From: Propionibacteriaceae bacterium ZF39
GTDB taxonomy: Bacteria; Actinomycetota; Actinomycetes; Propionibacteriales; Propionibacteriaceae
Reading direction: 5' to 3'
Assembly (NCBI GenBank): GCA_039565995.1
Contig: CP154795.1
Location: forward strand, 1,798,001-1,862,000
DNA: 64,000 nt
Shown here piece after piece: positions 8,824 through 20,808 of this stretch. Position 1 is the stretch's first letter. Every line of letters begins with the position of its first letter. Both the position numbers and the translations under genes were made by a program. The notes beneath the pieces are model-generated. The model worked only from the letters and a program-made list of their open reading frames with translations. It made no database searches and was not told the DNA's origin.

Positions 8824-9627
8824 GTGGGTTCGCTGATGTTCGTCTTGCCGCCGATGGCGGGTGACGGCTACAAGGCTCCGGGAGTCGAGGACTTCCAGTT
8901 CAATGGTGGGTTCATCCCGGGCGTGGACTGGTTCAACAAGCCGCTCGTGCAGGCCATCATCGCCGCCGCTCTCGTGATCGTGCTCTGGCTGATCGTGGCC
9001 CGCAATCTGAAGATCGTGCCGTCCAAGGGCCAGTTCCTCGCGGAGCAGCTCTATGACATGGTCCGCAACGGCATCGCCCGCGACATCCTCGGTCAGGACT
9101 TCCGCAAATATCTGCCGTATCTGCTGGCGCTCTTCTGCTTCCTTTTGGTGAACAACTGGTTCGGCATCTTCGCCCCCTTCATGTTCCCGACCTTCTCGAA
9201 TATCGGGTACGCCTGGGCGTTCGCGATCATGTCCTGGCTGATCTACAACGGCGCCGGCATCGCGAAGCACGGCTTCTTCAAATACATGAAGAACAACCTG
9301 ATCCCCGCAGGCGTGCCGATCCCGCTGCTGCCGATCATCATTCCGATCGAGTTCCTCTCGAACTTCATCGTGCGGCCGGTCACGCTGGCCCTCCGACTCT
9401 TCGCCAACCTGTTCGCCGGCCACCTCGTGGTGCTGGTGTTCGTGGTGGGTGGTGCCTATCTCATCACCCAGGGCGAGAGCCTCTTCTACAACGTCGCCGG
9501 CGGCGTGGCGTTCGCCTTCTCCTTCGCGATCTTCGCGCTGGAGATCCTCATCGGCGCGCTGCAGGCCTACATCTTCACGGTTCTTACCGCTTCCTATGTG
9601 CAGACGGCCACGGCCGACGAGCACTGA
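8824..9627 (+). CDS. atpB: ATP synthase F0 subunit a
   Basis: Membrane stator subunit that carries protons to and from the c-ring. At 267 residues it has about six helices. The essential arginine lies in the segment ALRLFANLFAGH in the second half, and the C-terminal helix ends QAYIFTVLTASYVQTA. GTG at 8824 is preceded by a strong AAGGAGG. It is the first structural subunit in the order a-c-b-delta-alpha-gamma-beta-epsilon. Confidence 0.97.
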   Translation: MGSLMFVLPPMAGDGYKAPGVEDFQFNGGFIPGVDWFNKPLVQAIIAAALVIVLWLIVARNLKIVPSKGQFLAEQLYDMVRNGIARDILGQDFRKYLPYLLALFCFLLVNNWFGIFAPFMFPTFSNIGYAWAFAIMSWLIYNGAGIAKHGFFKYMKNNLIPAGVPIPLLPIIIPIEFLSNFIVRPVTLALRLFANLFAGHLVVLVFVVGGAYLITQGESLFYNVAGGVAFAFSFAIFALEILIGALQAYIFTVLTASYVQTATADEH

Positions 9628-9699
9628 TCCACACCCACAAGCCCCCTCTGCCATGACCTTCTTTGCCCGGCAGGGGACAAATCCGAAAGGAAACCAAGA

Positions 9700-9906
9700 A
9701 TGACCGGTTCGCTCAACATGATCGGCTACGGCCTCGCCACCATCGGCCCGGGCATCGGCGTTGCGCTGATCTTCGCCGCTGTCATCAACGGCACCGCCCG
9801 TCAGCCGGAGGCCCGTGGCGCGCTCATGGGCACCGCCTGGATCGGTTTCGCGGTGGTCGAGGCGCTCGCCATTATCGGTATCGCCCTCGCGTTCGTTCTC
9901 GGCTGA
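9700..9906 (+). CDS. atpE: ATP synthase F0 subunit c
   Basis: Proteolipid that forms the rotating ring. The 68-residue hairpin has a glycine-rich first helix ([15 protein letters not shown]), the polar loop ARQPEARG, and the proton-binding Glu54 in AVVEALAII. The short length and glutamate are typical. The ATG is preceded by GAAAGGAAACC. A 72-base gap separates it from atpB. Confidence 0.97.
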   Translation: MTGSLNMIGYGLATIGPGIGVALIFAAVINGTARQPEARGALMGTAWIGFAVVEALAIIGIALAFVLG

Positions 9907-9920
9907 TCGGGGCCTGACTC

Positions 9921-10490
9921 ATGGTGCCGATGGTTGACCTCGGCCCGCTCCTGCCCCACCACCTGTCGGAGCTGGTCGCTGGCGCGATCCTGCTGCTGAT
10001 CGTCTTCCTGGTGATCCGCGCGAAGGTCGTTCCGGCTTTCGAGAAGATGTACGCCGAGCGTACGGCTGCGATCCAGGGTGGAATGGAGAAGGCCGAGAAG
10101 GCGCAGGCGCAGGCTGAGGCCGCCCTGCAGGAATATCAGGAGCAACTTGCCGAAGCCCGGCAGGAAGCTGCGCGCATCCGCGAAGAGGCCAAGAACGAGG
10201 GCGCTCGGATCAAGGCCGAACTGCGTGACCAGGCCGACGCCGAGGCCCAGCGCATCATCGCGAATGCCAACACCCAGATCGAGGCCGAACGGACCCAGGC
10301 CGTGCAGCAGCTGCGCACGGAGATCGGTGGCCTGGCCACCACCCTGGCCGGCCGCATCGTGGGCGAGTCGCTGGACGACGACGAGCGGGCGCGACGGACC
10401 GTCGACCGGTTCATCGCCGATCTCGAGTCCCAGCCGGCCCAGTCGGCCTCCGCGTCGGCGACCAGCGGATACTCGCAGGGGCGCCCATGA
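9921..10490 (+). CDS. atpF: ATP synthase F0 subunit b
   Basis: Peripheral stalk subunit. One membrane helix at about 18-36 (AGAILLLIVFLVIRAKVV) is followed by a long, charged coiled coil rich in Glu, Ala and Gln that binds the delta subunit. The length of 189 residues is normal. The last codons overlap the atpH start by four bases (ATGA). The tail of about 20 residues is rich in Ser, Ala and Gln. Confidence 0.96.
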   Translation: MVPMVDLGPLLPHHLSELVAGAILLLIVFLVIRAKVVPAFEKMYAERTAAIQGGMEKAEKAQAQAEAALQEYQEQLAEARQEAARIREEAKNEGARIKAELRDQADAEAQRIIANANTQIEAERTQAVQQLRTEIGGLATTLAGRIVGESLDDDERARRTVDRFIADLESQPAQSASASATSGYSQGRP

Positions 10491-11284
10491 GCAGCGCAGC
10501 CGAGGAGAGCCGGCTGAATTCCCTGGATCGGGTGCTCGACGAGCAGGAGCCCAACTCCACACTCGCCGGGGAGCTCTTCGCGGTTGTCGACGCGATCGAG
10601 GGCCAGCCGGCCCTGCGTCGTAGCCTCACCGATCCCGGGATGCCCGGCGAACAGCGTCAGGCTCTGGCCACGCGCCTGTTCGACGGCAAGGTCTCACCCG
10701 CTGCAGTGTCGGTGGTGGCAGAAGCCGCCGCGCTGCGTTGGGGTGGCGGCCGGGCGCTCGCGTCCGCCGTGGAGCGACAGGGGGTTCGGGCCGAGCTCCG
10801 GGCAGCTCAGGCGAATGGCCAGCTCGACAACGTCGAGGATGAGTTGTTCCGCTTCAGCCGCACGGTGGCCGGAGATCGCGGCCTCAGCGAGGCGCTGCGT
10901 GATCGGTCGTCCGGCCTGCCGGCCCGGACCGAGCTGGTCACGAAGCTGCTGAACGGTCGCGCCTACGAGGCAACCACGATCCTGGCTCGCCGGGCCGTGG
11001 CCGCCCGTCAGGGCACCTACGACGCCACGGTGGAGTCCTATCTGGCGCTCGCCGCCCAGCTGCGGGAGCGAGGTCTCGCCACGGTGCGAGTGGCTCGTCC
11101 GCTGTCGGCTGACCAGCACGAGCGCCTCCGGGCTGCACTGAGCCGCCAGGTCGGCCGCGAGGTCGCGATGCACGTCATCGTCGATCCCGAGGTCGTCGGT
11201 GGCGTACGCGTCGAACTCGGTGACGAAGTCATCGAGGGCACGGTCTCGTCGCGACTCAACGAGGCTCGCCGGCAGATTCACTGA
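10487..11284 (+). CDS. atpH: ATP synthase F1 subunit delta
   Basis: Connects the peripheral stalk to the top of F1. This 265-residue form is about 90 residues longer than E. coli delta and has the extended helical N-terminus common in Actinobacteria. The C-terminal conserved region reads [23 protein letters not shown] and then [16 protein letters not shown], the classical OSCP/delta signature. It overlaps atpF by four bases. Confidence 0.95.
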   Translation: MSSAAEESRLNSLDRVLDEQEPNSTLAGELFAVVDAIEGQPALRRSLTDPGMPGEQRQALATRLFDGKVSPAAVSVVAEAAALRWGGGRALASAVERQGVRAELRAAQANGQLDNVEDELFRFSRTVAGDRGLSEALRDRSSGLPARTELVTKLLNGRAYEATTILARRAVAARQGTYDATVESYLALAAQLRERGLATVRVARPLSADQHERLRAALSRQVGREVAMHVIVDPEVVGGVRVELGDEVIEGTVSSRLNEARRQIH

Positions 11285-11332
11285 CCGCAGTCCCGGCTGC
11301 GGACCGGGGCTCGATGCCTCGGGTCCGCCCGG

Positions 11333-11354
11333 GTGGCCGGCAGCAGCCGGCCAC
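11333..11354 (+). repeat. Stem-loop in the atpH-atpA gap
   Basis: GTGGCCGGC (11333-11341) pairs perfectly with GCCGGCCAC (11346-11354) around the loop AGCA. A second hairpin, CCGCAG/CTGCGG, lies just upstream near 11285-11302. The next 58 bases up to atpA are strikingly A-rich and unpaired. No T-tract follows, so it is more likely an mRNA processing or stabilising element than a terminator. Confidence 0.6.
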
Positions 11355-11412
11355 CGAAGGCAGAGAAACTCCGACAACAACGAACGAAAGAAACGAAAGC
11401 AGGGACGCAACG

Positions 11413-13050
<1,638 letters not shown>

Positions 13051-13052
13051 GC

Positions 13053-15420
<2,368 letters not shown>

Positions 15421-15423
15421 TTC

Positions 15424-15840
15424 ATGGCCGACCCGTTGCAAGTCGAGGTCGTCTCCGCCGACCGGGTGGTGTGGTCGGGCGAGGCCGAGCAGGTCATCGC
15501 CCGCACCACCGAGGGCGATATCGGCATCCTGTCCCGCCACCAGCCGATGCTGGCTCTCCTGGTGCCGTCGGCGGTCGAGATCATCACCGACTCCGGCGAA
15601 CGCGAGATCATCGCGGTCGACGGCGGCTTCATCTCGGTCGACCACAACCATGTGTCGATCCTCAGCGAGTACGCCACCCGCGGTGTCGTCTCGCTCGACG
15701 AGGCCGAGCGGGAGCTGGCGGAAGCCACCCGCAAGCTCGACGAGGGAGACCAGACCGAGGAGACCCGCAAGCACTTCCTGCGGGCGTCGGCCCAGGTCAA
15801 GGCCGCGCGCAAGCAGGAGGGCAAGCAGCTCTCCGTCTGA
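15424..15840 (+). CDS. atpC: ATP synthase F1 subunit epsilon
   Basis: Shaft-associated subunit that can inhibit hydrolysis. The N-terminal beta-sandwich (QVEVVSADRVVWSGEAEQV, then GDIGILSRHQPMLALL) fills about 1-88, and a C-terminal helical region with a charged tail completes the 138 residues. It starts three bases after the atpD stop and is the last gene of the operon, directly ahead of a strong terminator. Confidence 0.96.
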   Translation: MADPLQVEVVSADRVVWSGEAEQVIARTTEGDIGILSRHQPMLALLVPSAVEIITDSGEREIIAVDGGFISVDHNHVSILSEYATRGVVSLDEAERELAEATRKLDEGDQTEETRKHFLRASAQVKAARKQEGKQLSV

Positions 15841-15852
15841 GCAAGTTCTGAG

Positions 15853-15900
15853 ATCCGGGGTCGGTTCTCCGCAAGGAGATCCGACCCCGGATTTTCTTTT
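15853..15900 (+). terminator. Strong intrinsic terminator of the ATP synthase operon
   Basis: ATCCGGGGTCGG (15853-15864) pairs with CCGACCCCGGAT (15881-15892). Inside, TCTCC and GGAGA close on a GCAA tetraloop (GNRA type), with a single T-T mismatch between the two stems. The run TTTTCTTTT follows directly. This is the clearest terminator in the window. Confidence 0.92.
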
Positions 15901-15965
15901 CTCACAAAGATTTCCGGCCCTTTTGCGAAACGGTCCGGCAAGTGGAGTTAAGAGGGAACCACCGG

Positions 15966-15978
15966 TAGATTCAGCCTA
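15966..15978 (+). promoter_or_regulatory. -10-like hexamer for leaderless DUF2550 gene
   Basis: TAGATT at 15966-15971, six bases, then ATG at 15978. No ribosome-binding site is present, consistent with a leaderless mRNA. Confidence 0.55.
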
Positions 15979-16421
15979 TGGAGTGGGCCAGCCTCGTGCC
16001 GATTGTCGGATTGGTGATGCTGGTCTGTGCGATCGTTCCGCTCGTCTGGCTCTTCCTGCGGCGGCGCTGGCTTGCCCGCAACGGGGGCATCTTCGATTGC
16101 GAACTCAACCTGGGCACGATCGCCGATCCCCGCTGGGTGCTCGGCGTCCTGCGCTATTCCGGAGAAGACCTGGAATGGTTTCGCGTGTTGGCCCTCAGCT
16201 TTCGCCCGGAGCACAGCCTGCGCCGCAGCGCCGCCCGCATCCGGGCCAAGGTGCAGCCCGTCGTGAACGGGGTCGATGCCAACCAGAGGCTCGTGCGGTT
16301 GGAGACAGAAACCGACGCCGGCGCCGTGGCCTGGGACCTGGCGATGGACGCCGATGCAGCCACCGGCCTGCTGGCCTGGCTCGAGGCTGCGCCCCCCAGC
16401 GTCGGACGTTTCACGTCCTGA
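15978..16421 (+). CDS. DUF2550 family membrane protein (Rv1312-like)
   Basis: A 147-residue protein with one N-terminal membrane helix (about 5-28), a basic RRRW turn, and a soluble C-terminal domain of about 110 residues. It contains IFDCELNLG and RWVLGVLRYSGEDLEWFRV, which I recognise as the DUF2550 pattern. The function is unknown. It follows atpC as Rv1312 does in M. tuberculosis. The stop is six bases from that of the convergent adenosyltransferase gene. Confidence 0.85.
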   Translation: MEWASLVPIVGLVMLVCAIVPLVWLFLRRRWLARNGGIFDCELNLGTIADPRWVLGVLRYSGEDLEWFRVLALSFRPEHSLRRSAARIRAKVQPVVNGVDANQRLVRLETETDAGAVAWDLAMDADAATGLLAWLEAAPPSVGRFTS

Positions 16422-16427
16422 GGCGGG

Positions 16428-17090
16428 TCAGCTCTCCGCCGTCGCGGCCGGATCGGCCTCGGAACCGGGGGACTGGGGCGTACCGTCGCGGTCGCCGCCG
16501 GGCACCCACAGCACCTCGTTGTCGGTGCCGTTGACCGCGCGGGAACAGATGAACAGCAGGTCCGACAGCCGATTGAGATAGCGCACCGCGACCGGGTTGA
16601 CACCACCGGGCTGCTCCGAGCCCGCCGGCGCGGTCTCGGTCCCATAGGCCTCCACGGCGACCCAGGCGGACCGTTCGGCGCGTCGACAGATCGTGCGCGC
16701 CACATGCAGGGTCGCGCCGGCCGGCGTACCCCCGGGAAGAATGAAGGACCGCAGCGTCGGCAGGTCGTCGCCGAACTCGTCACACCACGCTTCGAGCCGG
16801 TCCACGGCCTCGGACGTGATGCGCAGCGGCGGATACTTCGGGTTCTCCTGCAGAGGGTTGGACAGATCGGCGCCGAGGTCGAACAGTTCATTCTGTACGC
16901 GGCCCAGGGCGGCTCGGATGGCTGATGGAATGCCCGGCTGGGCGAGCGCCAGGCCGATCGTCGAGTTGGCTTCGTCGACATCCCCATAGGCGGCGACCCG
17001 TGGATCGGTCTTGCGCGCCAACGACATGTCCGAGAGGCGGGTCTCGCCACCGTCGCCGGTGCGGGTATAGATGCGGCTGAGCACGACCAT
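16428..17090 (-). CDS. Cob(I)yrinic acid a,c-diamide adenosyltransferase (PduO type)
   Basis: Transfers the adenosyl group of ATP to Co(I) corrinoid, making adenosylcobalamin, the cofactor of acyl-CoA mutases. The protein is 220 residues; its N-terminus MVVLSRIYTRTGDGGETRL has the PduO ATP-binding motif TGDGG, followed by YGDVDEANSTIGLA. ATG at 17090 lies seven bases after TAAGGT (17103-17098, minus strand), the leaderless pattern. The C-terminal extension (about 185-220) is low-complexity. It matches Rv1314c in position. The cofactor could serve the mutase encoded at 38.2 kb. Confidence 0.93.
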   Translation of the reverse strand: MVVLSRIYTRTGDGGETRLSDMSLARKTDPRVAAYGDVDEANSTIGLALAQPGIPSAIRAALGRVQNELFDLGADLSNPLQENPKYPPLRITSEAVDRLEAWCDEFGDDLPTLRSFILPGGTPAGATLHVARTICRRAERSAWVAVEAYGTETAPAGSEQPGGVNPVAVRYLNRLSDLLFICSRAVNGTDNEVLWVPGGDRDGTPQSPGSEADPAATAES

Positions 17091-17151
17091 GTCTGCGACC
17101 TTACCGCGGCGAAGCCCGGCATTCGAGGTGACCGCAGCTAGGCTGGGTGAG
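17091..17151. promoter_or_regulatory. Divergent leaderless promoters between adenosyltransferase and PPIase
   Basis: Only 61 bases separate the two start codons. On the minus strand TAAGGT (17103-17098) precedes ATG 17090 by seven bases. On the plus strand TAGGCT (17139-17144) precedes GTG 17152 by seven bases. Neither gene has a clear ribosome-binding site. Confidence 0.55.
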
Positions 17152-17838
17152 GTGATGCGGACCCGAATGATCCCTGTTTCCCTCGCCGTTGTGGTGGTGG
17201 GGGCTCTTGCTGCCTGCTCGCCCCAGAACACCGCGACCAACGCTCCCACGTCGGGAAGCACCGCGGGCGGTGCGGCCTCGGCCTGCACCTATGAGCCGTT
17301 CGGCGAGCCGGCGAAGGCGGTTGATCCGCCGTCGCCGAATGAGGTGCAGACCTCGGGCGAGGTCTCCTGGACCATCACCACCAACGAAGGGCCCGTCAAC
17401 ATCACGATGGACCGGGCGAAGACCCCCTGCACCATCCACTCCTTCGAGTCGCTGGCCAAGCAGGGGTTCTACGACGACACCGACTGCCATCGTCTCGTCG
17501 ACTCCGGCATCTTCGTGCTCCAGTGCGGCGACCCGACGGGCACCGGTCGTGGCGGTCCGGGCTATCGCTTCGCCGACGAGACGGATTCCGGCATGAAGTA
17601 TCCGGCGGGCACGGTCGCCATGGCCAACTCGGGGCGCGATACGAACGGGTCCCAGTTCTTCCTCGTGTACGCCGAGTCGCAGCTCCCGCCGGCGTACACG
17701 GTGTTCGGGCGGATGGACCCGGAGTCCCTCGATGTCGTGGGGCGGATTGCCGCAGAGGGTCAGGACGGGCGCAACTCGGATGGTTCGGGCAAGCCCAACA
17801 ACTACGCCCACATCGTCGAGGTCAAGCAGCGCGCCTGA
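17152..17838 (+). CDS. Lipoprotein peptidyl-prolyl cis-trans isomerase (cyclophilin type)
   Basis: Secreted, lipid-anchored cyclophilin expected to assist folding of exported proteins. Residues about 1-24 form a signal peptide with lipobox GALAAC. A Thr/Ser/Gly-rich linker precedes the cyclophilin domain. Catalytic features are present: CHRLVDSGIFVLQCGDPTGTG (arginine-containing strand) and GSQFFLVY; the usual FHR is CHR here. GTG at 17152 or ATG at 17155 gives the signal peptide; the longer frame from 17071 would bury it. It converges with the next gene with a 10-base gap. Confidence 0.9.
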   Translation: MMRTRMIPVSLAVVVVGALAACSPQNTATNAPTSGSTAGGAASACTYEPFGEPAKAVDPPSPNEVQTSGEVSWTITTNEGPVNITMDRAKTPCTIHSFESLAKQGFYDDTDCHRLVDSGIFVLQCGDPTGTGRGGPGYRFADETDSGMKYPAGTVAMANSGRDTNGSQFFLVYAESQLPPAYTVFGRMDPESLDVVGRIAAEGQDGRNSDGSGKPNNYAHIVEVKQRA

Positions 17839-17848
17839 GCGCACGGTC

Positions 17849-18694
17849 TCACCGGGCGCCGGTGACGGCGACTCCGTTGTGATTGGGCTGGTCGAGGAAG
17901 CGGCGGATCGCCGGGATGAAGATTTCGGGTGCCTCGCTGTGCACCCAGTGACCGGCGGTCTTGACCATGAGCTGGCGCGTCCGGGGGAAGAGGCGTCGCA
18001 TCTCGTCGGCGTACTTGGGGAGGATGTAGTCCGCCTGGGCACCACCGATCCAGAAGACCGGACCGTCATAGGGCGGCCCATCGGGTCCTTCCCAGCCCGC
18101 CAGGGAGTCCAGGTTGGCGGCGATCATGTCCAGGTTGGGCTGCCAGAACCACTTCGGCCCCTCCGGGTGGTTCTCGCGATGGAGATTCTGCAGCAGGAAC
18201 TGCCGGATGGACCGCTCGGGGACCTGGGATTCCAGCATTTCCTCGGCGGTACGCCGATCCGGCAGGTTGCTGATGTCGAGCGAGGTCATGGCATCGACGA
18301 GATGGTTGAACTGACGAATGCCGTGGTAGTGCACCGGTGACATGTCAACCACGATGAGGCGTTCCACGAGGTGGGGATAGCGCAGGGCGAGATTCATGAC
18401 GGCCTTGCCGCCCATGGAATGCCCGACGAGGGCCAGGGGAGCGTGGGGCTCGAGGAACTCCGCGAGCTGGTCGGCCATCGACTCATAGGAGAAGGTGTCG
18501 GTCCAGGCCGAGCGACCGTGGTTGGGCATGTCGATGAGGAGCGACTGATAGGTGGGCTCCTGGCCGCTCGCCAGGGCCTTCGCAACCGTGGTCCAGTTCT
18601 TGCCCTGGCCGAAGACGCCATGACAGAACGCCACCTTGGGACCGCTGTCACCGATATGGAGCGTATGCAGGGTCTCACTGCGGGTGATCGTCAC
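17849..18694 (-). CDS. Alpha/beta-hydrolase
   Basis: A 281-residue hydrolase, probably an esterase or thioesterase. The oxyanion strand FCHGVFGQGKNW, the nucleophile elbow GHSMGG near 95-100 and the terminal histidine in AGHWVHSEAPE are all visible. The layout resembles the YbfF/ABHD11 group of acyl-ester hydrolases. GTG at 18694 follows AAAGGA at a suitable distance; the longer frame to 18901 is rejected because it runs through the upstream gene. It lies 13 bases after a small zinc-ligand protein on the same strand, likely co-transcribed. The substrate is unknown. Confidence 0.85.
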   Translation of the reverse strand: MTITRSETLHTLHIGDSGPKVAFCHGVFGQGKNWTTVAKALASGQEPTYQSLLIDMPNHGRSAWTDTFSYESMADQLAEFLEPHAPLALVGHSMGGKAVMNLALRYPHLVERLIVVDMSPVHYHGIRQFNHLVDAMTSLDISNLPDRRTAEEMLESQVPERSIRQFLLQNLHRENHPEGPKWFWQPNLDMIAANLDSLAGWEGPDGPPYDGPVFWIGGAQADYILPKYADEMRRLFPRTRQLMVKTAGHWVHSEAPEIFIPAIRRFLDQPNHNGVAVTGAR

Positions 18695-18707
18695 TTCTCG
18701 ATCCTTT

Positions 18708-18986
18708 CTAGCTCCGCCGGTCCCAGCAGGAGCGATGCCAGTGGCGGCGTTCCTCGATCTCGGACGAGCTGCCGAGCGAGGCGACCCGTGGCCAGACCAC
18801 GACGTGGGACAGTCCCACGGCGATGAGCTGATCACACCCTGGGCAACGATAGACCTTCGTGGAGGAACCGGCAGCGATGCCACGGACCAGCCATTCGCCA
18901 TCCCGACGGGTCACCGCTGTGGGGTGGTGGGCGGCCAGCGGGCGATGCGGTCGGGCATGCTTGCTGCGCCGTCGACCAGTAGGCAT
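18708..18986 (-). CDS. Small conserved actinobacterial protein with Cys/His cluster
   Basis: A 92-residue basic protein. The N-terminal 30 residues are rich in Arg and His. The core reads YRCPGCDQLI, then HVVVWPR, then RRHWHRSCW, giving CxxC plus HxxC spacing consistent with one structural zinc. I recognise this as a widespread actinobacterial hypothetical family often labelled 'ATP/GTP-binding protein', a label without support in the sequence. ATG at 18986 has GGGAGG five bases upstream. The function is unknown. Confidence 0.75.
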   Translation of the reverse strand: MPTGRRRSKHARPHRPLAAHHPTAVTRRDGEWLVRGIAAGSSTKVYRCPGCDQLIAVGLSHVVVWPRVASLGSSSEIEERRHWHRSCWDRRS

Positions 18987-19002
18987 GCGCACCTCCCGCA
19001 GA

Positions 19003-19046
19003 AAACACGAAACCGGTGAGACCGACCTTAGTCGGTCCCACCGGTT
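19003..19046 (-). terminator. Intrinsic terminator after the 3-hydroxyacyl-CoA dehydrogenase gene
   Basis: On the plus strand AACCGGTGAGACCGAC (19011-19026) and GTCGGTCCCACCGGTT (19031-19046) form a 16-bp stem with one A-C mismatch and a CTTA loop. Read on the minus strand the stem is followed by TTTCGTGTTTTC. It lies 33 bases past the dehydrogenase stop. Confidence 0.85.
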
Positions 19047-19078
19047 CGGTGGTGGTTGCGTGCCGTCAGGCAGGTGCG

Positions 19079-20311
19079 TCAGCCGCGCGGGTTGCTGCTG
19101 TGCGCCTCGGCGGTCGCAGCCCGCAGCTCATCGATGGCAGCCGCCTGGTCGTCGGCCTCGGCCAGCTGACGGAGCAGGTGGGCCGGACGGTGGCCCGGCT
19201 CGCCGGTCTCGGCGTAGATGCCCTCGACGATCTCGAGCACGCGCTTCGGGGTCAACTCCTTGAGGACCTCGAACGGCTTCGGCATGCGGCAGCCCTCGGC
19301 CATGCCGGTGTCGATGTTGTCGACGGAGGCATAGTTGCTCTGGACCATCTTCACGCAGTTGTTGAGGTATTCGCCCACGAGGCGGTCGTGGATCTCGACG
19401 CCGCGCGACTGCAGCGGGCGACGGATCGGGCCGCGATCCTCGGTCGGCTTGCCACCCTCGTAGGTGTAGAAGCCGCGGCCGGTCTTCATGCCCATCATGT
19501 TGGCCATGACCAGACGGGTCAGGATCGGGGCCGGAGCCTGGACGCGGTCCTTGGTCTCGTCATACATCTTCTCGAGCACGGCGAGGCAGACATCGTTGCC
19601 GATCAGGTCGGCGAGAGCGAGCGGACCCATCGGGTATTTCGCCTGCTCGACCATGGCCTTGTCGATCTCCTCACGAGTGGCGAAGCCGTTCTCGTAGAGA
19701 TAGATGGCGGAGCCGATGTAGGGCACCAGGAGGCAGTTCACGATGAAGCCGGCGCGGTCGTTGACGACGACGGGGGACTTGCGGAGCCCCTTCAGCAGCT
19801 CAACCAGCTTGGCGACGATCGCGTCATCGGTGAACACCGTGCGGATGACCTCGACCAGGGTCTGCACGGGGGCCGGGTTGAAGAAGTGGACGCCGACCAC
19901 GCGCTCGGGGCTGGACACTGCGGCCGCAATGGCCGTGATGGCCAGCGAGGAGGTGTTGGTCGCGAGAATCGCATCGGCCGGAGCGGCTTCGTCGACCGTC
20001 TTGAAGATCGACTGCTTCAGCTCCAGGTTCTCGAAGACGGCCTCGATGATCAGGCCGCAATCGGACACGGCCTGCGCGGTGTCGGTGAAATAGGTGATTC
20101 GATCCAGAACGGCCTGCTGATCCTCTTCGGACATCTTGCCCTTGGACACCGCACGACCGGTGGACTTGGCGACGATCGAACGGCCGCGCTCGAGAGCGGC
20201 CTCGCTGTTGTCGACAGCATGGACTTCGAAGCCCGCCTTGGCGAAGACCTCGGTGATGCCGGCACCCATGGTGCCCTGGCCGATTACGGCTACCTTCATG
20301 TTCTCAGTCAC
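19079..20311 (-). CDS. 3-hydroxyacyl-CoA (3-hydroxybutyryl-CoA) dehydrogenase
   Basis: NAD(P)-dependent oxidation of 3-hydroxyacyl-CoA to 3-oxoacyl-CoA in beta-oxidation or butanoate metabolism. The Rossmann motif VAVIGQGTMGAGI is at the N-terminus, followed by ATNTSSLAI and HFFNPAPVQTLVEV. At 410 residues it is about 120 longer than the single-domain enzyme because a second C-terminal helical domain is present. GTG at 20311 follows TAAGCT (20323-20318) by six bases, so it is transcribed alone and leaderless, not from the phenol hydroxylase operon. A terminator follows. Confidence 0.92.
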   Translation of the reverse strand: MTENMKVAVIGQGTMGAGITEVFAKAGFEVHAVDNSEAALERGRSIVAKSTGRAVSKGKMSEEDQQAVLDRITYFTDTAQAVSDCGLIIEAVFENLELKQSIFKTVDEAAPADAILATNTSSLAITAIAAAVSSPERVVGVHFFNPAPVQTLVEVIRTVFTDDAIVAKLVELLKGLRKSPVVVNDRAGFIVNCLLVPYIGSAIYLYENGFATREEIDKAMVEQAKYPMGPLALADLIGNDVCLAVLEKMYDETKDRVQAPAPILTRLVMANMMGMKTGRGFYTYEGGKPTEDRGPIRRPLQSRGVEIHDRLVGEYLNNCVKMVQSNYASVDNIDTGMAEGCRMPKPFEVLKELTPKRVLEIVEGIYAETGEPGHRPAHLLRQLAEADDQAAAIDELRAATAEAHSSNPRG

Positions 20312-20434
20312 AGTTTGAGCTTAGCTGCTGGCTAACGATGGGGTAGCGATCTGGACAGTCTTGCCCTCAGCACTGCCTATAGCCCCATTCGGCGGACTGC
20401 CGGGTGCCGGGCCGAACGCGCCGGTTTCCTGTGG

Positions 20435-20476
20435 GGCAAAAGAAACAGCCGGTCCGCGAAACTCGCGGACCGGCTG
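20435..20476 (-). terminator. Intrinsic terminator of the phenol hydroxylase operon
   Basis: CAGCCGGTCCGCGA (20446-20459) and TCGCGGACCGGCTG (20463-20476) form a perfect 14-bp stem with a three-base loop. On the minus strand TTTCTTTTG follows. It lies 20 bases after the stop of the last operon gene and so includes the two unknown genes in the operon. Confidence 0.92.
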
Positions 20477-20496
20477 TGTGACCTGGGTCACAGTCT

Positions 20497-20808
20497 TCAG
20501 CGATACATCGGAGAGGCCGAGACCGGCCAGCCCATCCGGTGCACGGAGGTGAACTCGATTTCGGCCTCGCCGAGGCCGAAATCCTGCAGCTTCAGATTGA
20601 AGTCCGGGTTCTCGACCATCCGGCGGGCGATTTCTTCGTTGGTCCAGACGTCGAAGACCTTGAACCCGTCGGCCGCGGGAGCCGCCAGGTGCACCAGGGG
20701 ACGCGCAGGGGACACGGCGACCACGTGTTCGAGCACCTGGTCATAGCGCTTCTGGAGTTCTTCGGTGTCACCCTTCCAATGGAAGGTCACCAAAACGATG
20801 TCACTCAT
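20497..20808 (-). CDS. Unrecognised protein, last gene of the phenol hydroxylase operon
   Basis: A 103-residue protein that I cannot name. It begins MSDIVLVTFHWKGDTEELQ, and the pattern of an early strand, a helix, and later strands (FKVFDVWTNEEIARR) resembles a dimeric ferredoxin-like alpha/beta barrel (ABM type) of the kind found in small monooxygenases and accessory proteins. ATG at 20808 has AGGAGAAG upstream. It overlaps the previous gene by eight bases and is followed by the operon terminator. A role tied to the hydroxylase, for instance assembly or product handling, is inference from context only. Confidence 0.7.
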   Translation of the reverse strand: MSDIVLVTFHWKGDTEELQKRYDQVLEHVVAVSPARPLVHLAAPAADGFKVFDVWTNEEIARRMVENPDFNLKLQDFGLGEAEIEFTSVHRMGWPVSASPMYR

